A DNA stretch of 64,000 nucleotides from positions 4,551,388 through 4,615,387 of the forward strand of contig AP019702.1 of assembly GCA_006739055.1 (NCBI GenBank), read 5' to 3'. The notes beneath the pieces were generated by a model that worked only from the letters and a program-made list of their open reading frames with translations, was not told the DNA's origin and did not search any database. How positions within the stretch are numbered: the stretch's first letter is position 1; each line of letters begins with the position of its first letter. Shown piece by piece: positions 43,649-52,100 of the stretch. This DNA comes from Allostella vacuolata (GTDB lineage Bacteria; Pseudomonadota; Alphaproteobacteria; ATCC43930; Allostellaceae). The translations under genes were made by a program, and so were the position numbers.

Positions 43649-44776
43649 ATGACGAGCAGGAAGCAGACGGGTGTGCCCGTCGGTGCCGGTCGACGCCGCG
43701 TGCTCAAGGGGATGGCCCTGGCCGGCATCGCCGCCGGCGCCAGCATCGCCGCCCCCGCCGTGTCGCGCGCCCAGACGGTGAGCTGGAAGTTCCAGAGCAC
43801 CTGGCCGACCAAGGACATCTTCCACGAATTCGCCCTCGACTACGCCCGGCGCGTCAACGAGATGGCGGGCGGGCGCCTCAAGCTCGAGGTGCTGGCGGCG
43901 GGTGCTGTCGTGCCCGCCTTCCAGATGCAGGACGCGGTCAATGCCGGCATCCTCGATGGCGGGCATGGCGTCTGCGCCTACTGGTACGGCAAGCACAAGG
44001 CCTTCTCGCTGTTCGGCACCCCGCCCTCGCTCGGCTGGAACGCCACCAACTTCCTCGGCTGGTTCCATTACGGCGGCGGCGAGAAGCTCTACAACGAGCT
44101 GGTCAACGACATCCTCAAGCTCAACGTCGTCGGCTTCCTGTCGGCGCCGATGCCGACCCAGCCGCTCGGCTGGTTCAAGAAGGAAATCAAGTCGCCCGAC
44201 GACCTGAAGAACGTGAAGTACCGCACCGTCGGGCTGTCGGCCGACCTGTTCAAGGAGATGGGCGCGGCGGTTACCATCCTGGCGGGCGGCGAGATCGTGC
44301 CGGCCATGGACCGCGGCCTGCTGGACGCGGCGGAGTTCAACAACCCCTCCTCCGACATCCTGCTCGGCTTCGCCGACGTGTCGAAGTTCTACATGATGCA
44401 GAGCTACCATCAGGCCGCCGAGAGCTTCGAGATCATCTTCAACAAGCGCAAGTACGAGGCGCTGCCGGCCGAGCTGCGGGCGATCCTCAAGTACGGCGCC
44501 GAGGCCGCGTCGTCGGACATGATCTGGAAGGCGCTCGACCGCTACTCCAAGGACCTGGAGGAGCTGCGGAAAAAGGGCGTCAACATCATCAAGACGCCGG
44601 ATTCGGTGCTCGAGGCCCAGCTCAAGGCCTGGGACAAGGTGCTGGAGGCCCAGTCCAAGGAGGCCTTCTTCGCCAAGGTCATCGCCTCGCAGAAGGAATG
44701 GGCCAAGCGGACGATCGCCTACGAGCGGGTCAACAACGTCTCGGGCGAGATGGCCTACAAGCACTTCTTCGGCTGA
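43649..44776 (+). CDS. TRAP transporter substrate-binding protein (DctP family)
   Basis: 375 residues with GGGAGAGG upstream. The N-terminus GAGRRRVLKGMALAGIAAGAS looks like a twin-arginine signal, so the protein may be exported folded. The mature protein begins near AQTVSWKFQSTWPTKDIFHEF, typical of DctP/TakP family 7 binding proteins for 2-oxo acids, lactate or related carboxylates. The conserved KYRTVGLSADLFKEMGA block, with Arg that binds the ligand carboxylate, is at about residue 190. It heads an operon with dctQ and dctM, with a strong hairpin between it and dctQ. Confidence 0.92.
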   Translation: MTSRKQTGVPVGAGRRRVLKGMALAGIAAGASIAAPAVSRAQTVSWKFQSTWPTKDIFHEFALDYARRVNEMAGGRLKLEVLAAGAVVPAFQMQDAVNAGILDGGHGVCAYWYGKHKAFSLFGTPPSLGWNATNFLGWFHYGGGEKLYNELVNDILKLNVVGFLSAPMPTQPLGWFKKEIKSPDDLKNVKYRTVGLSADLFKEMGAAVTILAGGEIVPAMDRGLLDAAEFNNPSSDILLGFADVSKFYMMQSYHQAAESFEIIFNKRKYEALPAELRAILKYGAEAASSDMIWKALDRYSKDLEELRKKGVNIIKTPDSVLEAQLKAWDKVLEAQSKEAFFAKVIASQKEWAKRTIAYERVNNVSGEMAYKHFFG

Positions 44777-44781
44777 TGCCC

Positions 44782-44812
44782 GCGGGCCCGCCGGCCTTGC
44801 CGGCGGGCCCGC
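44782..44812 (+). terminator. Intercistronic hairpin between dctP and dctQ
   Basis: A 13-bp perfect GC stem with a 5-base loop, followed by CCCCTTCTG, starts 5 bp after the dctP stop. It could act as a partial terminator or 3' stabiliser, giving more binding protein than membrane subunits. Confidence 0.7.
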
Positions 44813-44851
44813 CCCCTTCTGCCGTGCGACCAAGAGGGCGGTCTGTCCCGC

Positions 44852-45433
44852 ATGAACCGGATCCTGCTCGCGATCGACGCCCTCAGCGCCTGGGTCGGCA
44901 AGGCGTTCGCCTGGTCGATCGTCGTCCTGACGCTGGCGATCACCTGGGAGGTCTTCTCCCGCTATGTCCTGAAGACCCCGACCGACTGGGCCTTCGACGT
45001 CAGCTACATGCTCTACGGCGCGCTGTTCATGATGGCCGGCGCCTACACCCTGTCGCGCAACGGCCATGTCCGGGGCGACTTCCTCTATCGTCAATGGTCG
45101 CCGCGCCAGCAGGCCGGGCTCGACCTGGTGCTCTACATCCTCTTCTTCTTTCCCGGCATCCTCGCGCTCATCTATGCCGGCTACGGCTTCGCCCGGATGT
45201 CGTGGATGTTCAACGAGCACAGCTCGAACAGCCCGAACGGGCCGCCGCTCTACCACTTCAAGACGCTGATCCCGATCACCGGCGTGCTGATGCTGCTCCA
45301 GGGCATGGCCGAGACGGCGCGCTGCGTGATCTGCCTGCGCACCGGCGCCTGGCCGCAGCGGCTGCACGACGTGGAGGAGCTGGAGAAGGTCATCCTCGAA
45401 CAGAAGGCGCGCGAGCGCGGAGAGCCGGCATGA
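44852..45433 (+). CDS. TRAP transporter small permease (DctQ family)
   Basis: 193 residues with four predicted membrane segments (about residues 15-37, 48-70, 88-108 and 130-155). Motifs such as WEVFSRYVLKTPTDWAFDVSYMLYG and RNGHVRGDFLYRQWSP are typical of DctQ. It forms the membrane complex with DctM and accepts ligand from the DctP protein, using a sodium gradient by family. The stop overlaps the dctM start by 4 bp (ATGA), so the two are translationally coupled. The operon starts with the binding-protein gene 75 bp upstream. Confidence 0.92.
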   Translation: MNRILLAIDALSAWVGKAFAWSIVVLTLAITWEVFSRYVLKTPTDWAFDVSYMLYGALFMMAGAYTLSRNGHVRGDFLYRQWSPRQQAGLDLVLYILFFFPGILALIYAGYGFARMSWMFNEHSSNSPNGPPLYHFKTLIPITGVLMLLQGMAETARCVICLRTGAWPQRLHDVEELEKVILEQKARERGEPA

Positions 45434-46749
45434 CCGATCCCCAGCTCGGCGTCCTCATGCTGGCGCTGTTCGTCGTCGCCATCATGCTGGGCTTCCCCAT
45501 CGCCTTCACCCTGATGGCGCTCGGCATCGGCTTCGGCTACATGGCGATGGGCGACACGGTGTTCCAGCTCGTGGTCCAGCGCACCTATTCGGTGATGGCC
45601 AACGACGTGCTGATCTCCGTCCCGCTGTTCGTCTTCATGGGCTACATCATCGAGCGGGCGAACATCCTCGACCGCCTGTTCAAGTCGCTGCTGCTGGCGG
45701 CGAGCGGCCTGCCGGGGGCGCTGGCGGTGGCAACGCTCGTCACCTGCGCGCTGTTCGCGACGGCGACCGGCATCGTCGGCGCGGTCGTCACCCTGATGGG
45801 CCTGCTCGCCTTCCCCGCCATGCTGCGCTACGGCTACGACGAGCGGCTGGCGGCGGGGGTGATCTGCGCCGGCGGCTGCCTCGGCATCCTCATTCCGCCC
45901 AGCATCATGCTGATCCTCTACGGCGCGACCGCGGGCGTCTCGGTCGTCAAGCTCTATGCCGGGGCGTTCTTTCCCGGCCTGATGCTGGCCGGGCTCTATA
46001 TCGGCTACGTCATGATCCGCGCCTGGCTCAACCCGTCCCTGGCGCCGCCCCTGCCGAAGTCCGAGCGCAACGTGCCGCTGCTGGCCGTCCTCGGCAGCCT
46101 CGCCGGTTCCTTCGTGCCGCTCGCCGCCCTGATCGCCGCCGTCCTGGGCGCCATCCTGTTCGGGCTGGCGACCCCGTCCGAGGCGGCCGCCATCGGCGCG
46201 CTCGGCAGCGTCTTCCTGGCCGCGATCTACCGCTCCCTCGACTTCCGCAAGCTGAAGGAGTCGGTATTCCTCACCGCCCGCACCTCGGCCATGGTGTGCT
46301 GGCTGTTCGTCGGCTCGTTCATCTTCTCGTCGATCTTCGCCTATCTCGGCGGCCAGGCGGTGATCGAGAACTTCGTGCTCGGCCTCGACCTGACGCCGCT
46401 CACCTTCCTGCTGCTCACCCAGCTCATCATCTTCGTGCTCGGCTGGCCGCTGGAATGGACCGAGATCATCATCATCTTCGTGCCGATCTTCCTGCCGCTG
46501 CTGAAGCATTTCGACATCGACCCGCTGTTCTTCGGCCTCTTGATCGCCCTCAACATCCAGACCTCGTTCCTGTCGCCGCCGGTCGCGATGGCGCCCTTCT
46601 ACCTGAAGGGGGTGGCGCCGGCGCATGTCTCCATCAACCAGATATTCCGCGGGGTCATGCCCTTCATGGGGCTGGTGCTGGTGGCGATGGTGCTGTTCTA
46701 CACCTTCCCCGGCATCGGCCTGTGGCTGCCGGAGTACCTGTACCGCTAG
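45430..46749 (+). CDS. TRAP transporter large permease (DctM family)
   Basis: 439 residues with about twelve membrane segments. It opens with MLALFVVAIMLGFPIAFTLM and contains the family block ICAGGCLGILIPPSIMLILYG (residues 147-167) and ATPSEAAAIGALG. This subunit forms the translocation channel of the TRAP transporter. It shares the ATGA overlap with dctQ. Nothing in the permease reveals the substrate; the 2-oxo-acid/carboxylate suggestion comes from the DctP sequence type. Confidence 0.94.
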   Translation: MTDPQLGVLMLALFVVAIMLGFPIAFTLMALGIGFGYMAMGDTVFQLVVQRTYSVMANDVLISVPLFVFMGYIIERANILDRLFKSLLLAASGLPGALAVATLVTCALFATATGIVGAVVTLMGLLAFPAMLRYGYDERLAAGVICAGGCLGILIPPSIMLILYGATAGVSVVKLYAGAFFPGLMLAGLYIGYVMIRAWLNPSLAPPLPKSERNVPLLAVLGSLAGSFVPLAALIAAVLGAILFGLATPSEAAAIGALGSVFLAAIYRSLDFRKLKESVFLTARTSAMVCWLFVGSFIFSSIFAYLGGQAVIENFVLGLDLTPLTFLLLTQLIIFVLGWPLEWTEIIIIFVPIFLPLLKHFDIDPLFFGLLIALNIQTSFLSPPVAMAPFYLKGVAPAHVSINQIFRGVMPFMGLVLVAMVLFYTFPGIGLWLPEYLYR

Positions 46750-46783
46750 GGTGCAGCCAGGCTGACGGGTGGAGAGCTGCGCC

Positions 46784-47170
46784 ATGATCGACCATATCGG
46801 CTTTGCCGTGACCGACTTCCAACGATCCCGGGCCTTCTTCACGCAGGCGCTGGCCCCCCTTTCGGTCCGACCGGTGATGGAGGTGACCGCGGAGGAGACC
46901 GGGAACGCCGCGCATGCGGGGTTCGGGACGGACCAGAAGCCGTTCTTCTGGATCTCGTCCGGCGGCCGGGCGGGCCCGGGCGTGCATGTGGCTCTTCATG
47001 CCGGCTCGCGCGCGGCGGTCGATGCGTTCTTCGCCGCGGCGATCGCGGCGGGCGGGCGCGACAATGGCGGGCCCGGGCTACGGCCGCACTATCACCCGAA
47101 CTACTATGCCGCCTTCGTCCTCGACCCCGACGGCAACAACATCGAAGCCGTCTGCCACAGCCCCGGCTGA
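46784..47170 (+). CDS. VOC family protein (glyoxalase/bleomycin-resistance type)
   Basis: 128 residues from an ATG with GGAGAG. The opening MIDHIGFAVTDFQRSRAFF and the late YYAAFVLDPDGNNIEAVCH give His3 and the terminal Glu as metal-ligand candidates, plus a central HYHPNYYA with further His. It resembles the lactoylglutathione lyase-like group often found as single genes. It starts 34 bp after dctM and could be the last gene of the TRAP operon. It converges with the TetR gene with only 3 bp between stops. Confidence 0.85.
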   Translation: MIDHIGFAVTDFQRSRAFFTQALAPLSVRPVMEVTAEETGNAAHAGFGTDQKPFFWISSGGRAGPGVHVALHAGSRAAVDAFFAAAIAAGGRDNGGPGLRPHYHPNYYAAFVLDPDGNNIEAVCHSPG

Positions 47171-47173
47171 CGC

Positions 47174-47809
47174 CTACCCGGCCAGCCCCTTCTCGACCAT
47201 CTCCAGCAACCGGTCGCCCACCCTGTCCGCGGCGGCCGGGTCGAGGCGGGACAGCGGCCCGGCGATCAGCAGGGTGGCGAGGCCGTGGACGGCCGACCAG
47301 GCGACGAACTCCGCCCCCGGCCGCCGATCGGCGGCCAGCAGGCCCGCCTCGACCATCCGGTCGAGGGCCGCACCCAGGAGCTGGCAGGGATGGCGGCCGT
47401 CCTCCGGCCGGGGCACGGCCACCGCCGGCCAGTCGTCGGGCGAGATCGTGAAGGCGGCACGGAACAGGCCCGGCTCGGCACGGGCGAAACGCAGATAGCC
47501 GATGCCGACCGCCCGGACCCGGCCCCGCGCGTCCGTGGCGGGGTCGGCATCGGCGGGCAGGGCCGCCAGCTCCGCCTCCATCGCCGCCGCCAGGCTCGCC
47601 AGGGCCGACGCCCGCACCGCCCGCAGCAGGTCGTGCCGGCTGGCGAAATGGCGATAGGCGGCATTGGGGACGACCCCCGCGCGCCGCGTCGCCTCGCGCA
47701 GCACCACCGCTTCCGGGCCACCCGCGCGGGCCAGCGCGATGCCCGCGTCGAGCAACGCCCGCTGCAGGTCGCCATGGCGGTAGGTGCCGCGTGCCGGCCG
47801 CTCGTCCAT
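47174..47809 (-). CDS. TetR family regulator
   Basis: 211 residues from an ATG with AAAGGCGAG upstream (an ATG 18 bp earlier is possible). The N-terminal HTH region is RHGDLQRALLDAGIALARAGGPEAVVLREATRRAGVVPNAAYRHF in parts: LREATRRAGVVPNAAYRHF is the recognition segment. The C-terminal ligand domain has a TetR_C_33-like WSAVHGLATLLI block. It is divergent from the PhnB-like gene, and two near-identical inverted repeats lie between them, so it probably represses itself and that neighbour. The inducing ligand is unknown. Confidence 0.88.
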   Translation of the reverse strand: MDERPARGTYRHGDLQRALLDAGIALARAGGPEAVVLREATRRAGVVPNAAYRHFASRHDLLRAVRASALASLAAAMEAELAALPADADPATDARGRVRAVGIGYLRFARAEPGLFRAAFTISPDDWPAVAVPRPEDGRHPCQLLGAALDRMVEAGLLAADRRPGAEFVAWSAVHGLATLLIAGPLSRLDPAAADRVGDRLLEMVEKGLAG

Positions 47810-47836
47810 CGTCTCGCCTTTTGTCATTTCCCTCAT

Positions 47837-47883
47837 GTGGACAGCGTCCACCGACTCTGCTAGCTATTGTGGACGTTGTACAC
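47837..47883. promoter_or_regulatory. Two TetR-type operators in the divergent promoter
   Basis: GTGGAC-AGC-GTCCAC (47837-47851) is a perfect 6-3-6 inverted repeat. GTGGAC-GTT-GTACAC (47869-47883) repeats it with one mismatch. Their centres are 32 bp apart, about three helical turns, between the tetR and PhnB-like start codons. They are the likely binding sites of the adjacent TetR protein. Confidence 0.7.
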
Positions 47884-47896
47884 AAGAGGATTGGCC

Positions 47897-48328
47897 ATGC
47901 AAATCCAGCCCTACCTGTTCTTCGACGGCCGCTGCCAGGAGGCGATCGACTTCTACCGCCAGGCGCTCGGCGCCGAGCTGGTGATGATCATGCGCTTCAA
48001 GGAGAACCCGGACATGCCCGCCGACGCCATGCCGCCCGGGATGGCCGACAAGGTGATGCATGCCGCGCTGAAGATCGGCCAGTCGACGGTGCTGGTCTCC
48101 GACGGGCAGTGCACCGGCCAGCAGCCGAAGCCGCAGGGCTTCTCGCTGGCCCTGTCGCCGGCCACCGACGAGGAGGCCGAGCGCCTGTTCGCGGTGCTGG
48201 CCGAGGGCGGCGAGATCCAGATGCCGATGGCCGAGACCTTCTTCGCCTCGCGCTTCGGCGCGGTGGTCGACCGCTTCGGGATCTCGTGGATGATCCATGT
48301 CGACACCCGGGCGCCGGCCGCCGCGTAG
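47897..48328 (+). CDS. PhnB/YjdN-like VOC protein
   Basis: 143 residues from an ATG with GAGG upstream. It begins MQIQPYLFFDGRCQEAIDFYRQALGAEL and has DKVMHAALKIGQSTVLVSD and the late ISWMIHVD, matching the PhnB-like (3-demethylubiquinone-type) VOC group. Family members are found with varied roles, mostly unknown. Its promoter region contains two operator-like repeats, so it is probably controlled by the divergent TetR protein. It converges with the DUF2149 gene. Confidence 0.87.
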   Translation: MQIQPYLFFDGRCQEAIDFYRQALGAELVMIMRFKENPDMPADAMPPGMADKVMHAALKIGQSTVLVSDGQCTGQQPKPQGFSLALSPATDEEAERLFAVLAEGGEIQMPMAETFFASRFGAVVDRFGISWMIHVDTRAPAAA

Positions 48329-48331
48329 GTT

Positions 48332-48345
48332 CCCCGGGCCCGGGG
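48332..48345. terminator. Short GC palindrome between convergent genes
   Basis: CCCCGGGCCCGGGG is a perfect 14-bp palindrome 3 bp after the PhnB-like stop, before the convergent DUF2149 stop. It may help end transcription; the stem is short. Confidence 0.4.
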
Positions 48346-48373
48346 TCTGCAATCCGACCGGCGCGGCCGGCTG

Positions 48374-48685
48374 TCAGCGGCCTTCCGGCACGTAGACGAG
48401 CCGGCCATCCGGCAGGCGATAGGTGACGCCGGCCTTGATGCCCTTGCCCTCGCCGATCTCCCCCGTCGATTCGTAGCGCTTCAGTTCCTGGCCGTCCTTG
48501 ACGGTAATGGCCATGTCCGCCTCGCCTGGACGCTCGACGACGATGACCTTCTCGGCCGAGAACGGGTTCAGGGGGTTCTGGACCACGATGATCATCAGGA
48601 TGCCGGCGACGACCAGGAAGAGGTCGATGAGGTTGACGACCGACAGGATCGGGTCGTCGGCCTCGTCCTCGTCGAGGAAGCGCAT
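48374..48685 (-). CDS. DUF2149 protein (HmuV-like) of the CobN operon
   Basis: 103 residues. One membrane segment lies near residues 16-36 (VVNLIDLFLVVAGILMIIVV), with a short cytoplasmic N-terminus and a periplasmic-side C-terminal domain. The layout, one N-terminal membrane helix plus a small domain, resembles ExbD/TolR, and the Asp in the helix (NLIDLF) is in a place that could join a proton path. It is the last gene of the receptor/CobN-like/ExbB operon, overlapping the ExbB-like gene by one base (TGATG). It probably forms an energising complex with it. Confidence 0.8.
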   Translation of the reverse strand: MRFLDEDEADDPILSVVNLIDLFLVVAGILMIIVVQNPLNPFSAEKVIVVERPGEADMAITVKDGQELKRYESTGEIGEGKGIKAGVTYRLPDGRLVYVPEGR

Positions 48686-49161
48686 CAGGCACCCTCCCGG
48701 CCGCGCTCAATCGTCCGCAGTTCCTGCAGCAGCCAGCGGCGGCGGATCGTCAGGACGAAGAAGGCGATGCTGGCCGCGACGAGCGCCAGGATGACCGCGG
48801 AGAAGGCGACCACCAGGTTCTCGCCGATGCCCTTGGCCTCGTTGCGGGTCAGCGCCAGCAGCGCCGGGCCCATCGGGATCATGGTCGCCACCAGCCCCAG
48901 CATGGGCGCGCTGCGGGCGACGATGCGCAGCCATTCCAGCCGCTTCATGATCCAGAGCTCCAGGTCGTCGCTGGCGCACCCCGTCCGCCGGGCATGGGCC
49001 GCCAGCTCCGAGGCGTGCCGGCCGCGCCGGCGCTGCAGGGCCTCCACCAGGAAGGCGCCGAGGGCAACGAAGGAATAGAGCAGCGCCAGGAGGATGAGGA
49101 CGAGGACGGGGGTCAGGAACAGGCGGGCGAGATCATAGAGGGATGCCTCGAATACCGTCAT
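48685..49161 (-). CDS. MotA/TolQ/ExbB-like proton channel protein
   Basis: 158 residues with three membrane segments (about 12-37, 88-108 and 112-138). The TolQ/ExbB-type block SAPMLGLVATMIPMGPALLAL is followed by AFSAVILALVAASIAFF. By family it forms a pentameric proton channel that drives a TonB-type or periplasmic machine. It overlaps the CobN-like gene by 4 bp and the DUF2149 gene by one base, so the three are made together. It is likely dedicated to this operon's receptor or chelatase rather than the housekeeping ExbB. Confidence 0.85.
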   Translation of the reverse strand: MTVFEASLYDLARLFLTPVLVLILLALLYSFVALGAFLVEALQRRRGRHASELAAHARRTGCASDDLELWIMKRLEWLRIVARSAPMLGLVATMIPMGPALLALTRNEAKGIGENLVVAFSAVILALVAASIAFFVLTIRRRWLLQELRTIERGREGA

Positions 49162-52100
49162 GAACGCTCCACCCGGCTGGTCATCGCATTTCTCCGCCAC
49201 TGCGCCGCCCCGCCCGCGAGCAGGCAGAGGGCGAGGCCGCCCAGCCCCATCCACAGGTGGTCGGCGACCGGCCCGGCCGTCGCCGCCACCGCCGAATCGC
49301 GCAGGACCTGGCCCTGCACCGTCTGCGACTCCGGCGCCGGGCCGGCCGGGGCATCGACCGGCGGCGCCGCCGGCCCGGCCGGCTGGGCAAGCCCGAACCC
49401 GGCGGCCTGCGCCTCCACGAAGGCCCGGGTGGCCGGGGCCCCCGCCTGGACCCCGTGCGCCGCGGCCAGCTGCTGCCAGCGCTCCACCAGCTGGCGCCGG
49501 GTCTCCTCGGACGCGCGCCAATAGTCCTTGCGGACCGCCTCCAGCATCCGCTCGATCACCTGGGCCTGGGCGGTCGGGTTGTGCACCTCGAACCAGGCGT
49601 CCAGGCCGAGCTGCCGGCTGTCGCGCACGAAGGTGTCGTGCACCGCCTGCCACTGGTCCGCGCGCACCGTCTCCGGCGCCGTCACCTGCCAGCCCCACAG
49701 GTTGTTGGCGAGGTTCACCATCTGCAGCGTGCCGGCATAGCCCTCGGCCTGCATGGACCGGATCCATTGCGGGTTCAGGTAGCGTCCGCGCAGCTCGTCG
49801 GCCAGGAAGCGCCCGGCCTCGGTGATGCGCAGGGCCGGGTCGCGCAGGTCGGCGACATAGAGCTTCGGGCTGGCCCCGTCGAGATGGCGCACGGCCAGCG
49901 CCAGCCCGCCCAGATACTCGAACGGATGGTCGGTCGACAGCACCCCGTGGAGCTTCGAGGTCCGCGACAGCACGGCGGCCTCGACCCCCTGGAGCTGGGC
50001 CGCGAACAGGTTGGCCTCCGCCGCCTCGACGCCCCATTCCCGGGCGCCGTAGGCGAACTGCAGGCGCGACAGGAACTGCTCCGCCAGCGGCGCTTCGGTC
50101 TCCCATTCGGCCGAGTGCAGGGTGGCCTCCGGCAACCCGCTGCCATAGTCGCCGGGCTGGTTGCTGAAGATCCGCATGGTCGACAGCGCCTCGGCGCGCG
50201 GGGCGGCCATTCCCTTCTCCGCCAGCCGTGCGGCCACCGCCCGGCTGTTGCGGGCGACCGGGTTGCCGGGTTCGTCGAGCCGGGCGAGGCGCTCGATGGC
50301 ATCCGCCAGCAGTCGCATGAACCCGTCGAACTGGTCGCGATAGACGCTGGTCACCTGCACGACCACGTCGATGCGCGGACGGCCGAGCTCGGCGGCGGGG
50401 ATGATGTCGAGGGCACGGACGCGCCCGCCCCTGTCCCATGCCGGGCGCAGGCCGAGCGCGTGCAGGACCTGGCCTTCCAGCATCCCGAGATGGCGCTGCG
50501 CCTCCGACGACCAGAGCGAGAACGCCAGCTTCTCCGGGGTTCGCCCCTGGGCCTGGGCCCGGTGCGCGGCCAGCAGCCGGGCCAGCGCGTCGCCGCCGGC
50601 GGCATAGGCGGCCGGCGTCGGGATCTTGTCCGGCTCGAAGGCGAACAGGTTGCGGCCGCCGCGGATGTCGGGGTTGCGCACCGGGTCGCCGCCCGCCCCC
50701 GGCGCGACGAAGCGACCGGCCAGGCCGGCCAGCAGCGCCTCCAGCTCCTGGGTGTCGGCCAGCTGCCGGTCCAGCTCGCCGGCCCGTGCCAGCAGGGCCC
50801 GAAGCTCGGGGGCGTCCGCTTCGTCGACCGGGACCGCCTCGCGCAGATGCCGATGCAGCCGGCGGTAGGGTTCGGACTGGCGGATCCGCTCCGGCTCGGC
50901 GGCGAACAGCTCGTGCGGATCGGGATCGAGCAGCCGGTAGTAGGGTTCGCCCAGTTGCTGCATGACCGTCAGGAGGCGGTCCGGCGCGGCGGCCGGCCGG
51001 CCGAACGTGTGCAGGCCGAGCGGCATCGCGGTCCGCGCCAGCTCGTGCAGATGGTCGTGGAGGAGGGCGAGGAAGCCGTCGAAGTCGGCCGCCATGCGGC
51101 CTTCGTCCCAGCCGAGATCGCGATCGAGCCCGGCCTTGGCCACGGCCTGCCGGATCCCGGCGCCGGCGCGGTCGCGCACCGCGCCCTCGGCCAGCTGGCC
51201 ATGCTCGTGCACCAGCGCGTGCAGTTCGGTCAGCTCCGCATAGAGCCCGGCCGGGGCGAAGGCCGGGGTCTGGTGGCTGACGGTGACCGCCCGCCCGCGA
51301 CGCCGCGCCTGGATCGCCTCGCCGACATTGTCCTGGATGTAGGGATAGAAGACCGGCAGGTCGCCGACCGCCAGGAACGGGATGTCCTGCGCCGAAAGCC
51401 CGCGATCCTTGCCGGGCGTCCATTCCTGGGTTCCGTGGGTGCCGAAATGGACCAGCGCGTGGGCGTCGAACGCCTGGCGCAGCATCAGGTAGGCGGCCAG
51501 ATAGGCATGGTTCGGCGGCAGGCCGGCGTCATGGTAGGAATGTCCGGCCTCGGGCCCGCGCGGCGGCTGCGGCAGGAGCAGCAGGTTGCCCAGGCGGAGC
51601 GCCGGGATGATGAAATGCGGCGCCCCGTCGACCGGGCGCAGGGCGCCGTCGGCCTCCGGCTCCCCCCAGCGGTCGACGATGTCGGACTGCACGGCCTCCG
51701 GCAGCCCGTCGAACCATTGCCGGTAGGTCGACAGGGGCAGCGCCTCCGCCAGCCCGTCCGCGCGGAGGCCGGACAGCGTCTCCGGCCGGTAGTGGCCGGC
51801 GAGCATCGCCTGCCCGGCCGCGATCGCCCGCGCCTCGGACAGGGGCGGCACCGCATGGCCGGCGGCGGCCAGGGCGTCCGTCAGCGCCTCCAGGCTGCGC
51901 GGGATGTTGAGATGGGAGGCGGACAGGTTCTTCTCGCCGGCCGGGTAGTTCCAGAACATCACCGCCAGCCGCTTCTCCGCCGGCGCCGTGCGGCGCAGGC
52001 GGGCCAGCGCCCGGGCCTTGTCGAGGAGGGCCGCGACCTGCTCCTCGATCGGCACCGGCTCGCCGTCCTCGACCACGTCGATCACCAGCGGATCGCTCAT

